NCBI RefSeq assembly: GCF_026241155.1 | Contig: NZ_JAPFGP010000001.1 | Coordinates: 186,001 to 250,000 of the forward strand | DNA length: 64,000 nucleotides | From: Paucibacter sp. PLA-PC-4 | Lineage (GTDB): Bacteria > Pseudomonadota > Gammaproteobacteria > Burkholderiales > Burkholderiaceae_C | Reading direction: 5' to 3' | Part shown: positions 42,613 to 55,204 of the stretch, piece after piece | How the letters are laid out: the number at the start of each line of letters is the position of its first letter | Numbering within the stretch: position 1 is the stretch's first letter | Program-made: the position numbers and the translations under genes | The notes under the pieces: generated by a model | What the model was told of the DNA's origin: nothing | Database searches by the model: none | What the model saw: only the letters and a program-made list of their open reading frames with translations

Positions 42613-43152
42613 GTGAATCCAAACCCTCTGCGCGCACGACCGAAAGCCGTGCCCAGCGCTGACGAGGGGCAGGACAGCCGCTGGGGTGACGAGGGAGGAG
42701 ATGCGGACGATGACGCGGCTTTCAAGCCCCTGACGCGAGAGCAAGCGCAGGCATTGAAGGCGCGGAGTCCTCTGCTGTCGCCCTGGCAGATCGTGGCAGC
42801 CCAGGCACTGGCGGGATTGTTGTGTGTCCTGCTGTGGGCCTTGTTCACGTTCGAGGCCGGTAAAGCGTGGTCGGCGTTGTTTGGCGCGATCGCGGTGGTG
42901 CTGCCGAATGCCTTGATGGCATGGGGCACGACCCGACGACCGGTGAATCATGCGGGAGCCGCTTTGGTCTCGCTGATGATCTGGGAGTTGATCAAGATCT
43001 TTCTGGTCATTGCCATTTTGGTGGCGGTGATCAAGATGGTAGGCAATCTGAGTTGGCCGGCATTGCTGCTGACCATGATTGTGTGCCTCAAGGTTAATTG
43101 GCTGGTCCTGCTCACGCGGGGCCGATTCAAGAAAATTAGCGACGGAAACTGA
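42613..43152 (+). CDS. atpI: ATP synthase subunit I
   Basis: A 179-residue protein with a charged N-terminus and four hydrophobic segments, in the standard position before atpB. AtpI is an accessory protein for assembly of the c-ring and is poorly conserved. The GTG at 42613 (VNPNPLRARPK) is chosen because the in-frame TTG at 42583 lies inside the promoter region just after TATAAT. It is followed 1 bp later by atpB. Confidence 0.85.
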   Translation: MNPNPLRARPKAVPSADEGQDSRWGDEGGDADDDAAFKPLTREQAQALKARSPLLSPWQIVAAQALAGLLCVLLWALFTFEAGKAWSALFGAIAVVLPNALMAWGTTRRPVNHAGAALVSLMIWELIKIFLVIAILVAVIKMVGNLSWPALLLTMIVCLKVNWLVLLTRGRFKKISDGN

Positions 43153-43153
43153 T

Positions 43154-44023
43154 ATGGCAGCCGAAGGACATGGGCCCAGCGCTGGTGAGTACATCACTCA
43201 CCACCTGCAACATCTGCAGAAGAATTTCTCGTTCGAGAGCGTCAAGCAGACCAGCATCGTCGACTTCAGCGTCTTCAATCTGGACTCGGTGGCGTTTTCG
43301 TTGCTGCTTGGCGTGATCGGCTGCTTCGTGCTGTGGCGCGCCGCGCGCAAGGCCACCTCGGGCGTGCCGGGGCGCTTCCAAGCAGCCGTGGAGATCCTGT
43401 CCGAGATGGTCGAGAACCAGGCCAAGGGCGTGATCCACAATGCCAAGAGTCGCAAACTGGTCTCGCCGCTGGCGCTTACCGTGTTCGTCTGGATCTTTCT
43501 GATGAATGCGATGGACATGCTGCCGGTCGACCTGATCCCTGCGATCTGGCACAGCGCCGGTCCTGCCCTGGGCTTCAAGGATTACATGCGCGTCGTGCCG
43601 ACCGCAGATCTGTCCACCACGTTGGGCCTGTCGAGCAGCGTGCTGCTGATGTGCTTCTTCTACAACATCAAGATCAAGGGCCTTGGCGGCTGGGGTCATG
43701 AGCTGATCTCGGCACCGTTTGGCGCGCACTGGGCGCTCTGGCCTTTCAACTTCTTGATGCAGGTCATCGAGTTCGTCGCCAAGACGGTCTCTCACGGCAT
43801 GCGGTTGTTCGGCAACATGTTTGCCGGCGAACTGGTCTTCATGCTGATCGCACTAATGGGTGGTGCGTTCACGCTGTCGGCTACGGGCATCGGCCTGGCC
43901 ATTGGCCATGTCATTGCCGGTACTGTGTGGACCTTGTTCCACATTCTTGTGATCACGCTGCAGGCCTTCATCTTCATGATGCTGACGCTGATCTACATCG
44001 GTCAGGCGCACGACGCGCACTGA
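43154..44023 (+). CDS. atpB: F1Fo ATP synthase subunit a
   Basis: A 289-residue membrane subunit forming the proton half-channels. The essential Arg is in the helix SHGMRLFGNMFAGELVFMLIALM, and the upstream helix MNAMDMLPVDLIPAI is also conserved. The start is placed at MAAEGHGPSAGEY, 1 bp after atpI. Length and order are normal for proteobacteria. Confidence 0.95.
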   Translation: MAAEGHGPSAGEYITHHLQHLQKNFSFESVKQTSIVDFSVFNLDSVAFSLLLGVIGCFVLWRAARKATSGVPGRFQAAVEILSEMVENQAKGVIHNAKSRKLVSPLALTVFVWIFLMNAMDMLPVDLIPAIWHSAGPALGFKDYMRVVPTADLSTTLGLSSSVLLMCFFYNIKIKGLGGWGHELISAPFGAHWALWPFNFLMQVIEFVAKTVSHGMRLFGNMFAGELVFMLIALMGGAFTLSATGIGLAIGHVIAGTVWTLFHILVITLQAFIFMMLTLIYIGQAHDAH

Positions 44024-44030
44024 CCACGAG

Positions 44031-44329
<299 letters not shown>

Positions 44330-44367
44330 TAACTCCCGAACCTTTCACGACTTGAAAGGATCGTGCC

Positions 44368-44838
44368 GTGAATATCAACGCAACCCTATTTATCCAGGCG
44401 ATCGTCTTCGCGATCCTGGTGTGGTTCACGATGCGTTTCGTCTGGCCGCCTATCACAAAGGCGCTGGATGAACGTGCAGAGAAGATCCGCGACGGCCTGG
44501 CCGCTGCGGACAAGGCCAAGGCCGAGTTGGCGACCGCCAACAAGAAGGTCGACGAGCAGCTCGCACAAACGCGCAACGAAACCACCAAGCTGCTGGCCGA
44601 CGCCGAAAAGCGTGCCGCTGCCATCGTGGACGAAGCCAAGAAGCGTGCTGAGGACGAGGGCGCCAAGATCGTGGCCGCCGCCAAGTCCGAAGCCGACCAG
44701 CAAGCCACCCGTGCCCGCGAGGCCCTGCGCGAGCAGGTCGCTGCGTTGGCCGTCAAGGGTGCCGAGCAAATTCTGCAGCGCGAGGTGAACGCCTCCGTGC
44801 ATGCCGAATTGCTGGGCCGTCTGAAGACGGAGCTGTAA
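44368..44838 (+). CDS. atpF: F1Fo ATP synthase subunit b
   Basis: A 156-residue peripheral-stalk subunit with one N-terminal membrane helix ([21 protein letters not shown]) and a long charged coiled coil. It starts with GTG, with AAAGGA 7 nt upstream. It ends 2 bp before atpH. Length is normal. Confidence 0.95.
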   Translation: MNINATLFIQAIVFAILVWFTMRFVWPPITKALDERAEKIRDGLAAADKAKAELATANKKVDEQLAQTRNETTKLLADAEKRAAAIVDEAKKRAEDEGAKIVAAAKSEADQQATRAREALREQVAALAVKGAEQILQREVNASVHAELLGRLKTEL

Positions 44839-44840
44839 TC

Positions 44841-45374
44841 ATGGCTGAGCTCGCAACCATTGCACGCCCATACGCTGAAGCGCTCTACCAGGTCGCCAAG
44901 AAGCACGATGTGAAAGCCTGGGGTGCGGCGCTCGACGCGCTGTCCCTGGTCGCACAGGATGCCGATCTGCGCCAGTTCGCCGACAACCCCAAGGTCACGT
45001 CCGAGCAGGTCTACGCGGTTGTTGCCGCTGCGGCCAAGCAAGACTTGGCCCCGGAGCTGCAGAACTTTCTGCGCGCGGTGATCGAGAACTCGCGCCTGGC
45101 GGCTCTGCCGGCGGTGGTCGGACAGTTCCATGTCCTGGCCAACGCGGCTGACGGCGTGGCTGATGCGCAGATCTTCAGTGCTTACCCCATTGAGCCAGCC
45201 CAGCTGAGCGATGTGGTGGCCACGCTGGAGAAGCGCTTCGGTCGCAAGCTCGAAGCCCATGTATCGCTGGAGCCCTCGCTGATAGGCGGTATCCGCGTGG
45301 TGGTTGGCGACGAGGTGCTGGACACCTCGGTCAAGGCGCGCCTGGAACGCATGAAGGTGGCCCTGACCGCCTGA
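44841..45374 (+). CDS. atpH: F1Fo ATP synthase subunit delta
   Basis: A 177-residue subunit linking the peripheral stalk to F1. It begins [21 protein letters not shown] and ends with the conserved [29 protein letters not shown]. It lies between atpF and atpA as in all operons of this type. Confidence 0.95.
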   Translation: MAELATIARPYAEALYQVAKKHDVKAWGAALDALSLVAQDADLRQFADNPKVTSEQVYAVVAAAAKQDLAPELQNFLRAVIENSRLAALPAVVGQFHVLANAADGVADAQIFSAYPIEPAQLSDVVATLEKRFGRKLEAHVSLEPSLIGGIRVVVGDEVLDTSVKARLERMKVALTA

Positions 45375-45483
45375 TCGATCCGATCAAGCGCGACGAACAC
45401 CGAGACCGAATCACCCCCTTAGCCCGCCCGTGTTGCTGCCACAAGCGCAGCGCACGGCAGGGCCGAGCAGATGGGAGCAAGCA

Positions 45484-47043
<1,560 letters not shown>

Positions 47044-47097
47044 TGACCATGACCGGGCTGTGATGCAAAAAGCGGCCCGGACCTAACAGGAGAAATC

Positions 47098-47970
47098 ATG
47101 GCATCAAGCAAGGAAATTCGCGGCAAGATCAAGTCGGTCGAGAACACCAAGAAGATCACCAAGGCCATGGAGATGGTGGCCGCTTCCAAGATGCGCAAGG
47201 CGCAGGAGCGGATGCGTTCGGCCCGGCCCTACAGCCAGAAGATCGGCAATATCGCCGCGAATCTGGCCACGGCCAACCCCGAATATAAGCACCCCTTCCT
47301 GGTCAAGAACGAGCAGGCCAAGACGGCTGGGTTCGTCGTGGTCACGACTGACAAGGGTCTTTGCGGTGGTCTCAATACCAACCTCTTGCGTGCGGCCACG
47401 GCCAAGCTCAAGGAGCTGGAGACAGCCGGACAGAAGGCCGAGGTCGTTGCCATCGGCAACAAGGGCCTGTCCTTTATGAACCGCATCGGCGCCAAAGTCG
47501 TCTCGCAGGTCACGCAGCTGGGCGACCAGCCGCACATCGAGAAGATGATTGGTCCGGTCAAGGTGCTGCTGGATGCATACGCCGAAGGCAAGCTCAGTGC
47601 CGTCTACCTCTGCTACACCCGCTTCATCAACACGATGAAGCAGGAGGCCGTCGTGCAGCAACTGCTGCCGCTGACGACCGAAGGCATGAAGACCGATGGC
47701 GGCTCGCACGCGTGGGATTACATCTACGAGCCCGATGCCGCGACCGTGATCGACGAGTTGCTGCTGCGCTATACCGAGGCCCTGGTCTATCAGGCTGTGG
47801 CCGAAAACATGGCGTCCGAGCAATCGGCACGCATGGTGGCCATGAAGGCTGCCACCGACAACGCAGGCACCCTGATCGGTGAGCTGAAGCTGGTCTACAA
47901 CAAGACCCGCCAGGCCGCGATCACCAAGGAGCTCAGCGAGATTGTCAGTGGCGCGGCCGCCGTGGGCTGA
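47098..47970 (+). CDS. atpG: F1Fo ATP synthase subunit gamma
   Basis: A 290-residue rotor subunit: N-terminal [30 protein letters not shown] and C-terminal helix ending [16 protein letters not shown], which together form the central shaft coiled coil. ACAGGAG precedes the ATG. Length is normal. Confidence 0.97.
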   Translation: MASSKEIRGKIKSVENTKKITKAMEMVAASKMRKAQERMRSARPYSQKIGNIAANLATANPEYKHPFLVKNEQAKTAGFVVVTTDKGLCGGLNTNLLRAATAKLKELETAGQKAEVVAIGNKGLSFMNRIGAKVVSQVTQLGDQPHIEKMIGPVKVLLDAYAEGKLSAVYLCYTRFINTMKQEAVVQQLLPLTTEGMKTDGGSHAWDYIYEPDAATVIDELLLRYTEALVYQAVAENMASEQSARMVAMKAATDNAGTLIGELKLVYNKTRQAAITKELSEIVSGAAAVG

Positions 47971-48002
47971 TCGCGATCGAACGCTAATAGTTTTGGAATT
48001 GA

Positions 48003-49427
<1,425 letters not shown>

Positions 49428-49511
49428 TCGCGATACCAGCGGCACGCGGCTCGACGGGGCTGCGCGCCGCTGATCCGTTACCGAAGTTTCTTAACGCTAA
49501 GGAAGATTGAG

Positions 49512-49925
49512 ATGGCAACTATCCACGTTGATGTGGTTTCCGCCGAAGAGCTGATCTTCTCGGGCGAGGCCAAGTTCGTCGCGCTGCCGGGCGAAGGCGG
49601 TGAGTTGGGCATCCTGCCCCAGCATACGCCGCTGATCACCCGCATCAAGCCGGGTGCCGTGCGCATCGAGAAAGCAGATGGCGGCGAAGAGTTTGTCTTC
49701 GTGGCCGGCGGCATTCTGGAAGTGCAGCCCGGCACGGTCACCGTGCTGGCCGACACCGCGATCCGCGGCAAGGACCTGGACGAAGCCAAGGCCTCGGAAG
49801 CTAAGAAGCTGGCCGAGGAAGCGATGAAGAACGCTAAGAGCGATATCGACTTTGCCGCCGCGCAAAGCGAGTTCGCCGCGATGGCCGCCCAGATCGCCGC
49901 GCTGCGGAAGTTCCGCAAGAAGTGA
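49512..49925 (+). CDS. atpC: F1Fo ATP synthase subunit epsilon
   Basis: A 137-residue subunit of the central stalk with an N-terminal beta-sandwich ([39 protein letters not shown]) and two C-terminal helices that can inhibit ATP hydrolysis. It is the last gene of the operon and is followed 32 bp later by a strong terminator. Confidence 0.97.
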   Translation: MATIHVDVVSAEELIFSGEAKFVALPGEGGELGILPQHTPLITRIKPGAVRIEKADGGEEFVFVAGGILEVQPGTVTVLADTAIRGKDLDEAKASEAKKLAEEAMKNAKSDIDFAAAQSEFAAMAAQIAALRKFRKK

Positions 49926-49957
49926 TCGCTGGCGGCCTCGCCGCCGCGCTCTTTACG

Positions 49958-49993
49958 ACGCCCGCCGACGCAAGTCGGGCGGGCGTTTTTCTT
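49958..49993 (+). terminator. Rho-independent terminator of the atp operon
   Basis: ACGCCCGCCGAC, loop GCAA, then GTCGGGCGGGCGT pair in a 12-bp GC-rich stem with one bulged G, followed by TTTTTCTT. The position is 32 nt after atpC. This is the clearest terminator in the window. Confidence 0.9.
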
Positions 49994-50006
49994 ACACTGT
50001 CTACCT

Positions 50007-50876
50007 ATGCCCACCGCTATCGCTCTGACCCGCTACCAAGGCATGGATGCCCTGGAACTGCTTGCCCCAGACGGCGCCCGCGCCACGCTGCTTCTGCACG
50101 GCGCTCATATCGTGTCCTGGATACCGGCTGGTGGCGACGAGCAGCTGTACCTGTCGCCGAAGTCGGACTTCGCTACCGGACAGGCCATCCGCGGCGGCGT
50201 ACCGGTGTGCTTTCCGCAGTTTGCCGCGCGCGGTACGCTGCAAAAGCATGGCTTTGCGCGCAGCAAGCCCTGGCAGCTGGTGTTGGCCGAGCAAGGCGAC
50301 GACGATGCGCTGGCGGTCTTGCGCCTGGCCGACGATGACGCCTCGCGCATGTTCTGGCCCCATGCCTTCGAGGCCGAGCTGAGCGTGCGCGTGGCCGGTC
50401 GCAGCCTGGAGATTGAGCTCGCCTGCGAGAACCGCGGCGACACGTCCTTCAGCTTTACCGGAGCGCTGCACAGCTATCTGCGCGTCCAGGATCTGAATGA
50501 AAGCAGCGTCCAAGGCTTGTCGGGTCTGCACTATTGGGACTCGATCGATCACGTCGAGAAGAGCCAGCGTGTCGACCTGCTGCTGCCCGGCAGCCCCGGC
50601 GCGCAGGACCTCGACCGTATCTACCATCAGGTCAAGCAAGACCTGACCCTGGTCGAGCAGCGCGGCGCCGACAAGCGCGAGCTGCTGATCCGCCAGCAGG
50701 GCTTCGAAGACGCGGTGGTCTGGAACCCTGGCGCCGAGAAATGCGCGGCGCTGGCCGATATGCCGGCCGAGGGCTGGCGGCAGATGCTGTGCATCGAGGC
50801 TGCGGCCATCGAGCATCCGATCACGCTGGCCCCCGGCGAGAGCTGGGCCGGCATGCAAAGCCTGACCCTCGTATAA
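50007..50876 (+). CDS. D-hexose-6-phosphate mutarotase
   Basis: A 289-residue aldose-1-epimerase-type beta-sandwich of the YeaD group, which interconverts alpha and beta glucose-6-phosphate. Diagnostic segments are LLLHGAHIVSWIPAG, IRGGVPVCFPQF, the catalytic-His region KHGFARSKPW (His81), and WNPGAEKCAALADMP near the C-terminal catalytic Glu. It stands alone after the atp terminator. Confidence 0.9.
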   Translation: MPTAIALTRYQGMDALELLAPDGARATLLLHGAHIVSWIPAGGDEQLYLSPKSDFATGQAIRGGVPVCFPQFAARGTLQKHGFARSKPWQLVLAEQGDDDALAVLRLADDDASRMFWPHAFEAELSVRVAGRSLEIELACENRGDTSFSFTGALHSYLRVQDLNESSVQGLSGLHYWDSIDHVEKSQRVDLLLPGSPGAQDLDRIYHQVKQDLTLVEQRGADKRELLIRQQGFEDAVVWNPGAEKCAALADMPAEGWRQMLCIEAAAIEHPITLAPGESWAGMQSLTLV

Positions 50877-50901
50877 GCTAGTGGCTCCACAAGGAGCATG
50901 C

Positions 50902-51696
50902 ATGGCCAGCAAGAAGTCCAAGCAGGACAGGCTCGGAAAGAGCGACTATCTTGAGCAGTTGATGCCAATGCAGCTGGAGCTCAACGCCATGGCGCGTTGG
51001 CTGCAGCACAGCGGCCGGCGTTTGCTGGTCATCATCGAAGGACGCGACACCGCCGGCAAGGGCGGCGTCATATCGGCGATCTCCGAGACGCTGAACCCGC
51101 GCCAATGTCATGTAGTGGCATTGGGCAAGCCCAGCGAGCGTGAACAGGGTGAGTGGTACTTTCAGCGCTATGTGCCGCATTTGCCGGCGGCCGGCGAGAT
51201 CGCGCTGTTTGACCGCAGCTGGTACAACCGCGCCGGCGTCGAGTCGGTGATGGGGTTTTGCACGCCTGAGCAGACGGCGGCCTTTCTGAAGCAGGCGCCA
51301 GCGTTCGAGAAGCTGCTGGTCGACGACGGCATGCTTGTGTGCAAGTACTGGTTGACCGTCGACCAGGCCAAGCAGGAGGAGCGCTTCGTGGAGCGGCTGC
51401 AGGATCCACTCAAGCGTTGGAAGCTCTCGCCGATCGACGTTGATGCACGTCGCCTCTACAAGCAGTACGGCGAGGCGCGCGAGCGGATGCTGTTGGCCAC
51501 CCACAGCCGCCATGCGCCGTGGACTCTGGTCGACTTCAATGATCAGCGGCGGGGCCGTCTGACCCTGATACGCCATCTGCTGGACCACCTGCCCGATGTG
51601 GCCGTGCCCGTTCCAGTGCTGAAGTTCCCTCCGCTGACGCACAAGCCGCTGACCGAGGTCTTCAGCGGCAAGTTGCAGCCCATCAAGTCAAAGTAA
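50902..51696 (+). CDS. ppk2: Polyphosphate kinase 2
   Basis: A 264-residue PPK2 enzyme that transfers phosphate between polyphosphate and nucleoside diphosphates. Walker A is EGRDTAGKGG (Lys53), Walker B is LFDRSWYNRAGVE (Asp104), and the lid region contains ERFVERLQDPLKRWKLSPID. One-domain length and sequence fit class I (GDP- or ADP-using). AAGGAG precedes the ATG at 50902. The 3' end overlaps the convergent TPM-domain gene by 9 bp. Confidence 0.93.
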   Translation: MASKKSKQDRLGKSDYLEQLMPMQLELNAMARWLQHSGRRLLVIIEGRDTAGKGGVISAISETLNPRQCHVVALGKPSEREQGEWYFQRYVPHLPAAGEIALFDRSWYNRAGVESVMGFCTPEQTAAFLKQAPAFEKLLVDDGMLVCKYWLTVDQAKQEERFVERLQDPLKRWKLSPIDVDARRLYKQYGEARERMLLATHSRHAPWTLVDFNDQRRGRLTLIRHLLDHLPDVAVPVPVLKFPPLTHKPLTEVFSGKLQPIKSK

Positions 51697-52209
51697 CACC
51701 ACCGCGTCCGGCAGCTCGTTCGGGTTCTTCTGGCCCTCGGCTAGCGGATAGTGCTGGCGCAGCAAGCGGTCGACCGCATCGACTGCTGCGATCAGGCCGG
51801 GCTCGAAGCGGCCGGCCCGCAGATCGGCGCGCAGCCCCTCAATCACCAGGGCCCATTCGTCCACCGACACCCGAGCATTGAGCCCGCGGTCGGCGACGAT
51901 CTCGATTGCGTGGTCGGCCAGCAGCAGATAGATCAGCACGCCGTTGTTGGTCTCGGTGTCCCAGACCCGCAGCTTGCCGAACAGGGTCACGGCGCGGTCG
52001 CGCGCGGACAAACCCTTCCACAAATAGGACAGCGGCAGCCCGGCCTCCACGCAGACGCAGATCTCGCCGTTGTGGCGGGTCTCGCTGTCGCGCACCTTCT
52101 GCTCCAGGTGCGGCACGGCCGCGCCGGGCAGGGCACGCTTCAGATCGGACTCATCGGTCCAGCGGTGTCGCAGCAGCCGCAGCAATCGGTTCTTGGTCAG
52201 CGTCGGCAT
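51688..52209 (-). CDS. TPM-domain protein (cytoplasmic YgcG-like)
   Basis: A 173-residue protein with a TPM (phosphatase-like/YgcG) domain: NGEICVCVEAGLPLSYLWKG, LRVWDTETNNGVLIYLLLADHAIEIVADRGLN and the closing DRLLRQHYPL. No signal peptide is seen. Its start overlaps the stop of the upstream TPM protein (TGATG), in the common order lemA, TPM with Gly-rich tail, TPM. Function is unknown; the family is linked to membrane or envelope maintenance. Confidence 0.85.
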   Translation of the reverse strand: MPTLTKNRLLRLLRHRWTDESDLKRALPGAAVPHLEQKVRDSETRHNGEICVCVEAGLPLSYLWKGLSARDRAVTLFGKLRVWDTETNNGVLIYLLLADHAIEIVADRGLNARVSVDEWALVIEGLRADLRAGRFEPGLIAAVDAVDRLLRQHYPLAEGQKNPNELPDAVVLL

Positions 52210-53105
52210 CACCAGTCTCCCGAGGCGCCACCGCCTCCAAAATCGCCCCCGCCGCCGGAGGAGAATCCGCCGCCGTCACCGCCACCCCAGCCGCCCCCAC
52301 CGCCACCGCCCCAGATGACCGGGCCGCCGCCCAGGCCGCCGCCGCGACCGCCCCGTCGGGCTGCACCGATGCCCAGCACGCCCACCAGCACCAGGGCCGC
52401 GACGCCGGCCAGCCCGGCGACGATCACGCTGGTGCTGAAGAACCAGCCCAGCGCACCTGCTGCGCCGCCGGTGGCGACACTGCCGAGCTTGCGGCCGAAG
52501 AGACTGGTCAGCAGCGCTCCCAGTACCGGCACGCCGATGAAGAACACCGCCGCCAGTTCCTCGAAGTCAAAGCCGCTGGCGCCGCTGCCCGACGAGCGCT
52601 GGCCCGGCACCGGCAGGTTCTCACCGCGAATACGTGCCTGCAGCTGGTCCACGGCCTGATTCAGACCGCCGGCATAGTCGCCCTTCTTGAAGGCTGGTGT
52701 GATCGCATTCTGGATGATCTGCCGCGCCGCCAAATCGGGAACCGCGCCCTCCAGCGCCTTGGCCACCTCGATGCGTATCTTGCGATCCTCCTTGGCCACC
52801 AGGATCAGGACGCCGTCGCCGACCTCGCGCCGACCGATCTTCCAGCTGTCGGCCACGCGCTGCGCATAGGCGGCGATGTCTTCTGGCAGCGTGGTCGCGG
52901 TGATCAGCACGACGATCTGCGGCCCGGCCTCGGCCTCGAAGGTCGCCAGCTTGGCTTCCAGCGCGGCGCGCTGGGACTCGCTGAGCGTGGCAGTTCGGTC
53001 GATCACCCGCGCACTGAGCGCCGGCACCGGCTGTTCCTCCTGCGCCAAGGCCGGCAGGCTCAGCGCAAGGAACAGCCCCAGGATCAGGGCAAGCGGGCCG
53101 CGCAT
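52209..53105 (-). CDS. TPM-domain membrane protein with Gly-rich tail (YgcG family)
   Basis: A 298-residue protein with a signal peptide (MRGPLALILGLFLALSLPALAQ), an exported TPM domain (ARVIDRTATLSESQRAALEAKL, VLITATTLPEDIAAYAQRVADSW, GDGVLILVAKEDRKIRIEVA), two membrane segments (about 186-203 and 220-245) and a tail of Gly repeats (GGGGGGGWGGGDGGGF). This is the classic YgcG architecture. It is translationally coupled to the second TPM gene and lies 13 bp after lemA. Confidence 0.9.
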   Translation of the reverse strand: MRGPLALILGLFLALSLPALAQEEQPVPALSARVIDRTATLSESQRAALEAKLATFEAEAGPQIVVLITATTLPEDIAAYAQRVADSWKIGRREVGDGVLILVAKEDRKIRIEVAKALEGAVPDLAARQIIQNAITPAFKKGDYAGGLNQAVDQLQARIRGENLPVPGQRSSGSGASGFDFEELAAVFFIGVPVLGALLTSLFGRKLGSVATGGAAGALGWFFSTSVIVAGLAGVAALVLVGVLGIGAARRGGRGGGLGGGPVIWGGGGGGGWGGGDGGGFSSGGGGDFGGGGASGDW

Positions 53106-53118
53106 CGAGGAGGTCCGC

Positions 53119-53733
53119 TTACTTGGACGCGGGCTTGTCGAAACTCACCGCTGGCGCGGTCTGGATCGCGGCCTCGTTCTCGACCGTGAAGTTGGGCTTG
53201 GTGTCGTAGCTGAACACCATCGCAGTCAGATTGTTCGGGAAGCTGCGGGCGTGCACGTTGTAGTCGGCCACCGACTTGATGTAGCGGTTGCGTGCCACGG
53301 TGATGCGGTTCTCGGTGCCTTCGAGCTGCACACGCAGATCTTGGAAGCCTTGGTTGGCCTTTAGATTGGGATAGTTCTCGGTCACTACCAGCAAGCGCGA
53401 CAGCGCGCTGGAGAGTTCGCCCTGAGCGGACTGCCACTTCTTCAGCGCCTCGGGATTGTTGGCCAGCTCCGGCGTGACCTGAATGCTGGTGGCTTTGGCG
53501 CGCGCCTCGACCACCTTGGTCAGCGTCTCCTGCTCGAAATTGGCCTCGCCCTTGACGGTGTTGACGATGTTCGGAATCAAGTCGGCGCGGCGCTGGTACT
53601 GGCTTAGCACCTCGGACCACTGGGCCTTCACCTGCTCGTCCAGGCGTTGGAACTCGTTGTAGCCGCAGCCCGAAAGGCCCAGCGTCGAAGCCAAGACCAG
53701 GGCGGCAAGGCCGCTGCGTTTGATCCAATTCAT
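53119..53733 (-). CDS. LemA family lipoprotein
   Basis: A 204-residue LemA protein. The lipobox LSGC places the lipid at Cys23. The mature domain is a helical bundle with YNEFQRLDEQVKAQWSEVLSQYQRRADLIPN (read in two parts: residues 25-40 and 41-56), VVTENYPNLKANQGFQDL, and TENRITVARNRYIKSVADYN, all diagnostic. A strong AAGGAGGT site precedes the ATG. It is the first gene of the lemA-TPM-TPM operon and diverges from hemE. Confidence 0.93.
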   Translation of the reverse strand: MNWIKRSGLAALVLASTLGLSGCGYNEFQRLDEQVKAQWSEVLSQYQRRADLIPNIVNTVKGEANFEQETLTKVVEARAKATSIQVTPELANNPEALKKWQSAQGELSSALSRLLVVTENYPNLKANQGFQDLRVQLEGTENRITVARNRYIKSVADYNVHARSFPNNLTAMVFSYDTKPNFTVENEAAIQTAPAVSFDKPASK

Positions 53734-53819
53734 GAAACACCTCCTTATGGAACGGTTGGCCGGCTAGTTGGTGATGTCCCGGCGTATATCAAGGCAGTAT
53801 CGCAGCGGATAATGAACGG

Positions 53820-54905
53820 ATGAGCGCTCCCCTGCAAAACGACAGCTTTCTGCGCGCCTGCCTGCGCCAGCCCACCGAGCACACCCCCGTCTGGCTGATG
53901 CGCCAGGCCGGCCGCTACTTGCCCGAGTACCGCGCGACGCGGGCCAAAGCCGGCAGTTTCATGGGCCTGGCCACCAACCGCGACTACGCGACCGAAGTGA
54001 CCCTGCAGCCTCTGGAGCGTTACCCGTTGGACGCCGCCATCCTGTTCAGCGACATCCTGACCGTGCCCGATGCGATGGGCCTGGGCCTGTCGTTTGCGAT
54101 CGGAGAGGGTCCGAAGTTCGAGAAGGTCGTGCGCGACGAGGCGGCCGTGGCCGCGCTCGAGGTGCCGGACATGAACAAGCTGCGCTATGTGTTCGATGCG
54201 GTGAGTTCAATCCGCCAGGCACTGAACGGCCGCGTTCCACTGATCGGTTTCTCCGGCAGCCCCTGGACCCTCGCCTGCTATATGGTCGAGGGCGGCGGCT
54301 CGGACGACTACCGTCAGGTCAAGAGCCTGATGTATGCGCGCCCGGATCTGATGCACCGCATTCTGCAGGTCAACGCCGACGCGGTGGCCGCCTATCTGAA
54401 CGCGCAGATCGATGCCGGCGCCCAGGCCGTAATGCTGTTCGACTCCTGGGGCGGCGTGCTGGCCGACGGCATGTTTCAGCGCTTCTCGCTGGACTACTCC
54501 AAGCGCGTGCTGTCCCAGGTCAAGACCGAACACGAAGGCCAGCGCATCCCGCGCATCCTGTTCACCAAGGGCGGCGGCCTGTGGCTGGACGAGATCGCCG
54601 ATGCAGGCGCCGATGTGGTTGGCCTAGACTGGACGGTCAATCTGGGCCGTGCCCGCGCACAACTCGGCCACAAGGTCGCGCTGCAGGGCAATCTCGATCC
54701 GAACGTGCTGTTCGCCTCTCCCGACGCGGTGCGCGAGCAGGTCAGGGCGGTGCTCGACAGCTTCGGTGCACCTGGCCCGAACAGCGGCCATATCTTCAAT
54801 CTGGGCCATGGCATCAGCCAGCACACCCCGCCCGAATCGGTGACGGCCTTGGTTGATGAGGTGCATACCTATTCGCGGCTTTTGCGGCAGCCACACGGTG
54901 GGTGA
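53820..54905 (+). CDS. hemE: Uroporphyrinogen decarboxylase
   Basis: A 361-residue enzyme converting uroporphyrinogen III to coproporphyrinogen III in haem synthesis. It has the N-terminal signature [14 protein letters not shown], the [14 protein letters not shown] substrate loop with the catalytic Asp, [13 protein letters not shown], and [12 protein letters not shown]. Length is normal. It precedes priA after a 299-bp AT-rich gap. Confidence 0.97.
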   Translation: MSAPLQNDSFLRACLRQPTEHTPVWLMRQAGRYLPEYRATRAKAGSFMGLATNRDYATEVTLQPLERYPLDAAILFSDILTVPDAMGLGLSFAIGEGPKFEKVVRDEAAVAALEVPDMNKLRYVFDAVSSIRQALNGRVPLIGFSGSPWTLACYMVEGGGSDDYRQVKSLMYARPDLMHRILQVNADAVAAYLNAQIDAGAQAVMLFDSWGGVLADGMFQRFSLDYSKRVLSQVKTEHEGQRIPRILFTKGGGLWLDEIADAGADVVGLDWTVNLGRARAQLGHKVALQGNLDPNVLFASPDAVREQVRAVLDSFGAPGPNSGHIFNLGHGISQHTPPESVTALVDEVHTYSRLLRQPHGG

Positions 54906-55204
54906 GCAAGCACTCCGCTTTTGACTTATCCCCATTTTTCGCAACGCGAAAACTTCGCATTTGCCATGCTGCGGCGCAGCTCAGTGTTTTCCCGAGAGTC
55001 TTCTAAGTCGTTGATTCATTGGGCTTTCGCCGATTTGCGGGGGAATGCATTTTGCAGAGCAGCCCTGCGGCGTCCGGCAGCGGCAGCGGGGCTGTTAATA
55101 AATTCCCCACAAAGTTATCCACAGAAACAGGCCTTCGGTGGAAAACGTATTGAAATCATGAATTTAGAGCCTGTTCCTCAGCCTGATTCGATCTTGGGGC
55201 GGGA
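54906..55204. other. AT-rich hemE-priA gap with DnaA-box-like sites
   Basis: This 299-bp gap contains no convincing gene. A perfect 7-bp stem TTTTCGC-AAC-GCGAAAA lies at 54936-54952, with T-rich sequence before rather than after it. A perfect DnaA consensus TTATCCACA lies at 55115-55123. TTATCCCCA (54926-54934, one mismatch) and TTCCCCACA (55103-55111, two mismatches) are weaker copies. Composition is clearly AT-richer than the flanks, especially 55097-55165. It may hold the priA promoter under DnaA control, or a DnaA-titrating site. Confidence 0.45.

Noticed and set aside
52216-52330. Repeat array in the Gly-rich stretch of the TPM gene
   Set aside because: The GGC/GGT codon runs encode the usual Gly-rich tail of YgcG proteins and are not a separate DNA repeat element.
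54906-55204. Chromosomal replication origin
   Set aside because: Only one perfect DnaA box is present, and dnaA, dnaN, rpmH, parA/parB and gidA are all absent. The AT-rich gap is short.
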